NCBI GenBank assembly: GCA_019648995.1
Contig: BLXT01004580.1
Span: forward strand, 1,257,333-1,277,899
DNA from: Plakobranchus ocellatus
Lineage: Eukaryota > Mollusca > Gastropoda > Plakobranchidae
Direction of reading: 5' to 3'
DNA length: 20,567 nt
The position numbers and the translations under genes were made by a program. The notes beneath the pieces were generated by a model. It saw nothing but the letters and a program-made list of their open reading frames with translations. It was not told the DNA's origin and did no database searches. Below, in pieces: positions 8,701-19,675 of the stretch (position 1 is the stretch's first letter; the number at the start of each line of letters is the position of its first letter).

Positions 8701-11700
8701 ATGAACAATATCTTCTGCAAGGGAATATTAGAACAAAGAAAAAGAAGGGCCTATCTGGTCATTACATTTGTGTCAAATTTACTTTAAGTGCATATAAGAA
8801 TATTCTTTCACTTCTTTCCAAAGGAATGCTAAATTTTGATTGTGATCTTCAATGGTACATTTACAATTTAATACATGCATCACATTGTTTTAGGTGTTAC
8901 AGAAAAGAACTTTAGATAAAAATGCCAGTAGTAAAAAAAAATTAAGAAGATGAGCCCAATTCTAGACAATAAGAACCCATTAATAACAACAAAGGCTTGG
9001 GTGTTAAAAACCTACCTAAAGCCAATATTTCTTTTGCATCACAAAAAAGAACCCCAAAACAAGAAACAAAACAAGAAAAATAAATGGTTCCCCAATGTCC
9101 AGCCTCTAAATAAGAAGAAGACGTGACACAAACAGTTGTGGCTCATAAAATCTTTATTTGCTGTGCACTGGTCATTAGCCTAAAATAATAGGGTAGGTGG
9201 ACAACCAATTGAGATTAAAAATGAACAAAATGTTGTCCAGCCATGCTGTCCATTTTGATGTTTTTTCTAGCCTAGAATATATATAGTACTGGTATGCATC
9301 TTGTTTTGTTCTTCCATACTATCCATTGTTAGAGCAGCAGTGACATTTAAGTTCCAGCTTATAAAGATTCTGTGCAAAAATAATCTTTAGTCTTTACTCT
9401 AAATCTTCAAAAATCAGGCCTAACAAAGTTTAATTTGTTTCAGTTTTTAAAAATCCTCTCAATGCCAACATGATATAAAATAACATAAACATGTCTCCTG
9501 GGTTGCCTCTCATCTTTCCAAAAATTGACAATAATACTTTTTAAGCATTAGTATTTTTCACGTATCACCAGCCATGGATAATATTAATAGCACTGCTTTA
9601 TAAGGAACCTAAATTTAACAAGCTCAAACCCAACAAAATCTCACGCTCAATATATGAAATGCTGTTTTTTTTCTTTCACTATTATTATTATTAGTATCAT
9701 TATTAACTGAGCACTGCTGAAAAAATTCACAAAAGATTGGAATGCAAACAAAAACTGGTAATAGAGAGTCTTATTCATATCATCCTACACTCTGAAAAGA
9801 TCCAAGAAAGACTAAAACAGTGGTATAAAGAATGAATGTCTGTGTGAGACAAATTTTTTATTCATCATATTTCCTAATTAAGGTTGAGCACTTTTGTCCA
9901 TTTTTGACACTTTTTAAAATAATCTCAGACATTCCTTAAATCATTTATACACTTTCTAAGCCCACATTATACATTTATGTATATCATATCATCATCATCA
10001 AGTGCCTTGCTTGTAAGCGTTGGCGATCATGTCCCTCCACAAATCCCTATCTTTGACGGCGGCCAGTATATCTGACACTTTTCCTGGTCCAAGCCATGTG
10101 GCCAGTCCATCCATTATCTTCTCCCTTTGTCTTCCTCTGCTTCTTTTTCCTTCAAACTTTCCTGTTGTTACCAAATGTTCCAGTTTTCCTCTTTTCATCA
10201 CGTGGCCATATATGACATTGAAAAATCTCGAGACAAAATCGGGATTGTCTTTGAAAAGTAATGAGAGTCATAGGTATCACTGATTCATAGCTTTTGACAA
10301 AATATTGTGACTCTTATAAAAATCTTACAAGATTATACTGACGGTTTAAAATTTGAAGCAGTCACAAAAAAGGTATTATCATCAGGGACAATTTTAGAAA
10401 ATGTGCATGCACACTTTAACCATCCTAGAGCTGCTATTAAAACAATTAATTTGAATAAGTTTAAGATCATTAAATTAAAAGAGAACAAGTAGGAAAAGAA
10501 TATGATATGGGAAAGAAGGCTAGAAAAAAGAAATAGAGAAGGTAGAGAGGGGAAAAAGAGCAAAAGAAAAACAAGGAAAAGGAAGTATAGGAAAGGAGAA
10601 AGGGAGAAAATATGAGCGAGGAGAGGAACAGAGAGGATGATAAAACAAAGTGGGAAGAAAACAAGGAGATTAAAAGCTTATCTCACTTGCTCTTGCAAGC
10701 CATGAGATGGTGTTGGGCCTCATCTGGGAGGGAGAATGTCCTAGCTGAGATGTCCTCTATAGAATCCATGGTACGCTGTAGATCTCCAGTCTCTTTGTAG
10801 CTGACAATCAACTTCTGCAGCAGTAGACCCACACCTTTAGCTTCTGATGCTGCTGCCTGGTAATAAATATCAAATGCAATTTGGAATAATTTCTTTTTGA
10901 AAGGCCATAACATCATTGCATAATCATATGTAATATTTTAATAAAAACAAAAAATAAAAAATAAAAAAAAACCACACACACAGAAAACAGACTTTTTGAT
11001 GAAAATGGGCTGACTGATAAATTGTTCAGTACAACAGTGGGTATTTTTGACTTTTCTAACAAAGACACCAGAGGGCTTAGTAAAGCAAAAAATAACTTGG
11101 GTTTATTTTGTTGATAAAAAAATTATTTGAAGAATTAATAGATTAATAATCTTAGTCCTAGGCAAAAATAGAAAAGAAGGAAAAAGCAATAGGCTGGCAA
11201 AAGATAGCCTGTAAACTAAAAGACTGGAAAGAATAGATTTATGAAAGGGTTTGCATCAAATTCTGCTATTAAAAACGCAAATTTAAAAGCAGATGGTAGA
11301 AAAAGCCAAAAGAGGAAAACACAAAGCACCACATGATGCAACAAAACATATGCAAGAATTATCGAACGCTAATATTTTAGATAGATGAATTACAAAACCT
11401 CCCACCTTTGAAGGCTGAGTAGCATAGAAAGCCAAGTCTTTCACAACTGCCTCCACTGATCTTGCGTCTGAGATATCCTGTACACACACAAAAAGTTAGG
11501 CTTTTAAGGTAACACAATAAATAATTGCTTGCAATTTACATAAATTGACAAAAGTAAAACAAAAACCCTGGAACAAAAAAGAAAAACCCTTAACCACAAA
11601 AATTTAAATACCAATGAGCATGATGTATGGTGCATATATTTCAAAAGACTAAGCTTTTTTTTCCTGATGCTTTACTCTGTCCATATATTTTATCTTAAAT

Positions 11701-14700
11701 CTTCATATTTGAAAAGAGTTTTCAACATGGAACACTAATTCCTTTAGGCAAATCTTGTGGCCTTTTTTATTCAATCTTCAGCTCACATAAAATCTTTAAA
11801 AAAAAAAAGGCAAACTACAAAATTTCATAAAACAAGTTGCCTTATCAAACATCCAGTATTCAAATTTTATCAAATTAGCTATAATATTTTGCTTCATACA
11901 CAAATTCATTGTTGACTTTTTCCTTTTCATACTTATATTCATGCAAATGTATGCGTGTGAAAATGATAGTTTTACAATCTGCAATTTAACCCTTAATACA
12001 ACAATATGGAAATTTTGCAAAGACCAATTATGCAAACAAAAGTGTTTTCATTAAAGCAAAACCTATTAACATCTTAATTCAGCTTACAATAAGGGTTTTA
12101 ATGTTAATTATTACTGGCTTCTTTCGGACAAGATTATGGGGATTTAACATCATTTACAGAACTTCTCTGCTCTGTTGGTGACACATCATCACCTTCATAT
12201 CTTCATTCTAATCCTCCTCTTTCACATTCAGATTCATCACAAAGAGGTTTTTTATTGTCATCAAAATTACCAGTCAGTTTCTTCATGTCGCTATTTACCT
12301 GGCAATGACCTGCATAAACGCCTGACACTTGATCAGTGATAGCATTAGTGTCTGTAGTCCATGAGGTGAGGTTGCTGAACACATTTACAGCTGTAAACAG
12401 GTCAGCCAAGGTCCAGAACTGGTGTCGGACAAATGCATGACGCCCAAGGTAGCTCTGCTGTAGCAGCAGTGCGTGAAGTAATGCCATCGGCATCACACGG
12501 GAAAACCTCTGGACAGGCTATTCAGGATAAAAAGTACAAGAGGAGTATTTGAAAAAATAAAAGACTAAACAAAAATAATTTTGCTTCACTAAGAAAAAAG
12601 TATACCATAAAATACAAACCAAATTATCAATGCTTGACGTTACATGTACATAGATCTCTAGTAGACTTAAATTTTATCAAAATTCATCCATGCTAAATGA
12701 AGACTGAGTTGCTCTAAACAGACAGCAAAGAAGATTTATTGCAAAAGCTAGAAGGTCTATAGGCTGCTGCCTGAAAACTTTCTATGTTAACCAAAATCTT
12801 ATCATTTTAACTGTCTAATTTTCTCTTAAATCATTTTGGTTGTTATTTATTGGATGTTTGTTTTTTCATATTCATTGTCATAACTTTCTGCAACCTTAGT
12901 TTGATAATTAACCTCTGGGCACTAATTTTTAAAGCTTGTTTCAGATTGTTATATATGCATTCATATTTTACTTCAAGCATTGATAAAAATGAACATAAAA
13001 ACTGATACTTTATTTACAAATATCATCATCACTGCAATAATTACTAAACTTACGTCCATAGTTGAAGCTACATTCATCAGGAAAGCTGTCGACTTGTAGG
13101 TCTTGCTCAGAAGACTTCTAAAGTTTGCAGTTGCCTCACATGTCACCCGCAAGCCATGTTGAATTAGCAAGCCTTTAGTGAGACAATAAATATATGTTTT
13201 GAGACCAGCTCAAATGATCAGGGGTCACATCTATAATGATTCAAACATTTGAAGCAGCCTTAAATTTCTTTCAGTAAGCTTTGCAGTGATCATAATTTTA
13301 AGAGCCTCATTGGTTCTGACCCAAGATAATTTTTTTACTATTTTCTTAAAAAATATTTTAAAGAAAGAAAAGACAAATCATTTATCTTCAGAGTTTTATG
13401 TGACATTTGACTCATTTAGACTAGTCTCTAGACCCTTCATTGCTGAAGCAGTGAAATTGTTTGATAGTTAATTGTTAAAAGTAATGTTTCAATTATAACT
13501 TGCAAAGGTTCAGTTCCTTTAAGTTTATAGAAAATTGACAACAATTAGAAGTCATGCCTATACCTAATTTATTTTCTTTGTAAAGCAGACACTTTTACTT
13601 AAAAATTGTCATGATAAGTTCCCAACAATTTTGAATTTTTTAAAGTTCTTCCTTTTACTCTCAAAAGGCCAATGAAAAAAGTGTAGAGCAACTTATATCC
13701 TGACTATATACATTTTCGTTAATAATGTAAGGGTGTAAGTAAGAATTATTTTTTGCTCTTTATCTGGCAATGCAATTTCTATAGTGAAGAGTTTGATTAA
13801 AATAATGAATCAACTCACCTGGCAAGATGCGCTTGCCATCTGCTCTTGTGGTGAGCCATAGACGGAAGTCATTATGCACTTTAAGACCTGGCACATGTGT
13901 GGAAGGGCGAGAGCGAGTAATAAGACTGCGTCCTTCATCACCAGAATCAGACCTTTCAACAGCACTGTGTGCTTCCTCTGACCATCTAGCATAGATTATA
14001 TCCTGCACAAAGGATGTTACATGTACTTAACGATTTATTGCAGAAATCATCAACTTTACTCTCCTTGCTGCATTTTAGCCATACTTATTCATCAATATTT
14101 GTATAAAATAACAGGAAGTTTAAAAGTATGAAAGGAAGAGAAAAAATGAATTGAGGTTGACAAAGGCAAAGGAATAGATAGCCGCATAATACATGTGATG
14201 GAGATAGGGCTTGAAATGTCTAAAGCTTTAGTCCCTGGTAGCCTAGATAGAAAAAAAAATCATTTTTACTTAAATACAGACATTTATAAATATTTCAATG
14301 CACATACTTTCAAATCAGATTACAAACACAATTTTTAATGAAATATACAAGTTTAATCTTTAAACTTTTCCCTTCAGAACGACCCTGCGATCTACAGGGA
14401 CCTTTTGTTATAGGTTAAAGCCCTGCCTCAGTGCTCTGGTTTGATGGAGAATCCAAAAGCCTGAGATCACCTTGCTGTGGACTGGCTGGACACAAAAAGC
14501 AAACTTCTTTTCCTGTGGCCTAAGCAAACCCAATGCCCAGCTTACCTTAAGAGTGTTAAAAAAGAAAGCACTTGGTTCTTCCTCCACCAGGTGATAATTC
14601 TGCAGTAGCAGCCAGTGACCAGTGGTCAAGCAATCCTCCAAGGCATTCATCACCTCTGACATCTGAGATCCAACACCAAAATTAAGGATGCGAACCTTCC

Positions 14701-17700
14701 CCTCCATGCCCACCTCCCTGGCAAGTCGCTTCAGCTCATGGGCAGGGCTTATAGATGGATATCCTGCATGAGCAAAGCAAACAAGGCTCATATCTGTATT
14801 TTACTCCTTTTCTTGATGGGTTATGCATTGTCATCATCAATATTATGGTCATTATCATGACAGTCATCATTATTATCTTCAGTGTGCGTAATCATTTTAA
14901 ATCATCATTATCATGGTTTGTACCATAACTATAATTCGTATAATTACTATGACCAAAAGAAGAATCAGAGTGTATTGGACCATAGGATCCAAAACGTGGA
15001 ATATGTTTTTATTATAATTCAATGAAGTATCCAAATGAAAATGTCTTTAGGCGACACCCATACATATATTTTTATTTCCAACTTCGAATCTTTGAATGAG
15101 ATAGAGGAAAGTTGAATGAGGAAGAGAGAAAGAGAGAGAGAAAAAGAAAGGAGGGGGTGAGAGAAGGTGAGAGGGAGGGAGGGAGAGTGAGAGAGATAGC
15201 CAGAGGAAAGGGACAGAAAAGAGAAAGACAGAGAGAGAAATGAGGAAATGCAAAGAGTGACCAAAGAAATGAGAGATGAAACAAGATTTTAAAAGATAGT
15301 TATAAAACCAGTGCAGCAACAAGCATCATAAGAAAGATAAGACCATGTTTGTGATGTTAACTGAAATCTTGATCTTTGGACAGATTTGGCAAGCAAGGGA
15401 AATTTTAGTTGACATTCTGATTTGATATCAGATATAGACAAAATAAAGTGAAAAATTTATGTGTTGAGGAAACAAAAAAAAGAAAAAAAAACTTGCCCCA
15501 CCCATATACAACCCTAAGAAAATATAAAATTTGTCTTTGAAATGTTATTTTTAAATCGTTGCACATTTGTCTTTGTTTCTCAGTGAACACATACAATATT
15601 AAAACATAGTGTATTTTTCATGATTTTGCTTTCTTTATTGCTAATTTGAAATATGCTATTGATTGGTAGTCAGTTACGAGTATTAAAAAAAAAAATTGTG
15701 ATGAAATTATGATTCCATGTGTAGTGCATCCACACAAACAAACCATGCTGAAACATTATTATTTATTTAATGCTAAGAACTTTATGACAGACAGTGCATC
15801 AATTATGAATTATCTTCTGCTCTCTCTCATTGGTCATGCAGCTTAAGTTCTGATTCTATAATGTGAGAACACAAGTGAAACTGATCAGCGTGCATCACTT
15901 AAAAAACAACAACAACAATGGTGAACACTTCCAGAGCAAGAGTTGTTTGGTTTACCATTTCCTAAAATCAGTTCATCCTTTGGAGCTGAAATTTGTTTTC
16001 CAAAGATTAATATTATTGATCTCCACATGCATGCACATTGGGAAAAAGGAGAAGGAAATAAAATCACGTACATGTATTCAAATAAGACTTGTAAAACTGT
16101 TTTGAAGTGGAAAAAAATATCTAAAAATAGATTTGAAGGAGTTAAAAATAATGCTATATTGCTGCATACATACAAATTCTCACATTACACCTCTCTCCCA
16201 AGCTAAAGAAAAAATAAGAGCAAAAGGAGAAAGAAAGCAACATAGGTCAAAGATGCAAAAAATCTCTAAAGCATAATGTGATGTAAATGAAATGATGTTT
16301 GAGTCAAAAAGAGACAAAAAGATAGTATAAAAAATTCAAGAGAAATGATAGATAAACATGAATTCATTTGACAAAAATAAACAAAGCACAAATAAATTAA
16401 GTAAAGAAAAAAAATCAGTCGAGTTGATGTAATTTGACTCTGTGAAATTAAAATATGTAATCATTTGAAGTCCATTAAAGTGAAAACCTTTTTCTCTCTT
16501 TGAGCTAGATCTTTTCACTTAGATCAAAAGCCTGATGGAGTGATCTCCAAATTTATCTCACTGATTACCTGACCAAGAAAACAAATAAATATATATAAAA
16601 TGGTGTGTGTTGAATGTGTATTTTACAGTATGCGTCACTATTAGTTTTGATCAGGGACTAAAGGGCTCAGAAAATGAGCTTTGGCTGACAGTGAATAAGG
16701 CTATACTTTTAGTCATGATAGGAGGAAGATGCTTATGGTGTATTTGTGAGTTTACTAACAGGCGATGGCTGGTTGTCTTGAATAGATTTATCAAGTTCAG
16801 ATTAACTAATATGAGTAGTGAGGGAAGGGAATTTGGATGAGAATTTGAAAAGGTAATATTTGTCAGAAACGAAGCATCAATGAGCTGGCTACATATTAAG
16901 CTAGCATATAAGGAAAAAGGAAGAAAAGATTTAGCATCAATCACCAAAAGTTATCTTATCGCATTTTGCCTTTGTATTAGCCATGGTGCTTGGATTAATG
17001 CAAAGCAGCTTGTTTAAATATAAAACAATCTTAACCACAGTTGCTTTCCTCACAAAAACACATTTTCCTTTTTTCTATTGTAAAAGCACAATTTCAGATA
17101 AAGTGAAGTCCTTCTCTCTCTCAATGACTTTCTAGTTATCAGACTGGAGTGCACTGTAGGACAGAAAGTCCAAAACAGAGGGTCATCTTATGGTGGAAAA
17201 GAGATCAATACAAAAAAAGAGGATACTTAAAGGAAAGAATGTAAAAAAAAACTTAACTCACCTATAGTTCCATCCCAAGCAGGTCCTCTTTCTGCTGTAG
17301 GCAGCAGAAAGATGGTAGGGATATGCTTGTCTGTGCGAGCAAATACATCTCGGATATTGTAATTATCAGGTGGGTCTATGGCTCTTCCCAGCTCATACAA
17401 AATTATAGCATTGGATAACTCAACCATCTGATTAGTTGTGAGAGAAGCAAAGAAGTTTATTTGTGACTGACATGGCAAAGTAAAACTGATAAATCTGTCC
17501 AAATCATTAGGCAACATATCTAACATTATTTAAACTAGACGATTTGCATGTTTTTATGACGAAGCAATTCAAATTTTTTGTCCAAGTAAAAGAGATGTTA
17601 AAAACTTTCCTAAGAAGATTATTTTTTGCGATTGTCCCCATTTGCATTTTTTCTTAATATGAAAAGATGAATGATTGTTTTGCAAGACTAAGTTAAGGCC

Positions 17701-19613
17701 TATTGCAAAAACTAACAAAAACTTTCATGGATAGAATAGCTGAGCAATGGGTTAGAAAGAAAACCTTTGATAATATACACTGCGAAAACAATACATCAGC
17801 TGCAATACTAAAAAAATAGTGATGGCGGTAGTATTAATAATAACCAGGACAAAAAGAACAGCATCAATAAGATAAAAAATACAAAACTAAATAAGACAGC
17901 CCATTTGAGACTGACCGATTGACAAGTGAAAAAAAAAAAAAAAAGGACAATAGTAACTAAAGATTGAATTTAGTCAACAATTCCTCTCGGAAAACCAATT
18001 TGCAATCTGATTTGTGCCATTTGCCGAGAAATTTTATAACACTTATTAATGTATTCATAATTCCAAAAGATGTAATAAAATATTGCTAATCACTTGTTTT
18101 ATACTAACTTCTTTATTCAGACTTTTATTTGTCCACAATTCTCTCCTTCACTCTTCTATACTTTTTCTAATTTACTCATTCTCTGCTTTCTTTGGCTCTT
18201 AATTTCTCAATTTGACTTTCTATGCATCTTTCTATCTATTTCTCCCTGTGTCTGCCTGCATGTCTCTCTTTCTCTCTTCCCATTTCCCTCTCTCTTTCTG
18301 TCTATCAGGCCAAATTTCTATTCTAACCTTGTGAGGACAGATGAGTTTCCACAGCAAACATTTCTGGAAGAGAGATAACTCCTGTAGACTGGTGCCAGGC
18401 ACTGTATTCACCAGGCTGATCTCATGCTGAAGCATAAGTGTACAAAAGGGATTTACTTTTATGGCAAAACAGCATAGGCATAATTTCATAGCTTTTGTTT
18501 GATCATTTGTAGAGATGAAATAGACAGAGCTTCATAGAAGTAAATCTGCCTCCTTTCAGCTTGAAGATGCTGAAAAAATGCAATATTAAAAATATTTGCA
18601 ATGTCAGAAACCATCAGAATTTAAATATTCAATTACTAGGTTTGGTTGTATTTTTTTTTTTAATTTGTAGCTTACTTAATCCTGACTTAATCCTCAGCTT
18701 ACTTAAATGACTGTCATTGTTTAAAAAAATAAACCCACAGACTGCCAACCAATGCATCAAAGATCAAGCTGTCTTGTATGTGGTCACTTCTTTTTCGTGG
18801 AACTCAATAAGTTTTAATCTATATGTTGGTACATATTCAATATTAATGTAAAGTTTAAATAGCAATAGCATAAACATGGAAACAATTCTGTGCATTTCAG
18901 TCAATCATTTTGCATTATGAAACACTTCGTTTTTTATGAGCATCAATGCCTAAGTTCACATGTTGGAGGATAAGTTAAGATTTTAGAACCAGATTTTATT
19001 CTTTTATCATACACATTTATGTTGCCTACTCAGCAATAGGCCAAAGCATAAGAGAAATATGTGTCTCAAGTCAAGCCCAAATGAGTTGGATACTGCAGCT
19101 GATAATTTTCCAAATAAAAAAAAAAATAAAAAAAGGAAAAAGGTAAAAAAAAAACATTACAAGAAATTGAGTTTGGTTCTACACGATTTTCCACTGCCAT
19201 TCAAAAAATTTAACACTTGATACACAGAACCATTACATCTCTATTCAGTCTTCACTAATGCAAAATCCATAATTTTCTGGTCTTTTCAATAATTTTTTAA
19301 TATTTAAATTGTGACTTTGTGGACTGGACTGATCTTGAGACAGACGTAAAGAAGTATAAAAGCAAAATATTTACCTTTTCTTAGCCTACAATCAAAAATC
19401 AGTCAATTTAAGTACTCTTAAGAAAGTAAACTATAAAGTGCAGGTCTTGATTCACTCTCCCTTTGCCTTTTCACTCAAACATATCTCATATTTTTCTTTA
19501 TGGATCAAAGTACAGTATGAATGTTTGTTATTCACTTTTGGATAGAGCATTTTTACTACTATTGTGGTTGCAGAGTTTACCATAGAATGAGAGAGAGACA
19601 GAGAGACACACAT

Positions 19614-19675
<62 letters not shown>

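Larger units (their letters stand above)
8598..10686 (-). other. Large dynein intron carrying a LINE relic
   Basis: 2089 bp, donor CAA|GTGAGA at 10686. It contains the RTE-like relic at about 9981-10262 in the same orientation as the gene, a purine tract on the plus strand at 10486-10680 and short ATT repeats near 9679-9706. No exon is needed here, since the flanking exons join in phase. Confidence 0.65.

Noticed and set aside
10333..10664. Minus-strand frames with FFSSL-type sequence near a dynein exon
   Set aside because: Low-complexity C/T sequence of the antisense strand. No domain and no splice logic.
14408..14545. Extension of the AAA6 exon to its stop at 14408
   Set aside because: A strong GTAAGC donor sits at 14545, dynein resemblance ends there, and the next exon joins in phase.
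14826..14925. Degenerate ATC/ATT repeats considered as a CRISPR-like or tandem array
   Set aside because: Units are irregular with no spacers. Ordinary decayed microsatellite in an intron.
15019..15322. Overlapping minus-strand frames rich in S, F and L
   Set aside because: Same cause: purine tract inside a dynein intron. The flanking exons join in phase without them.
16607..16947. GC-richer stretch open on both strands, considered as a transposon remnant
   Set aside because: Neither the plus frame (SFDQGLKGSENELW...) nor the minus frame shows a catalytic or family motif I can name, and no terminal repeats or target duplications were found.
18094..18378. 94-codon plus-strand frame that looks membrane-protein-like
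   Set aside because: Hydrophobicity comes from the pyrimidine tract, and it overlaps a well-supported minus-strand dynein exon.
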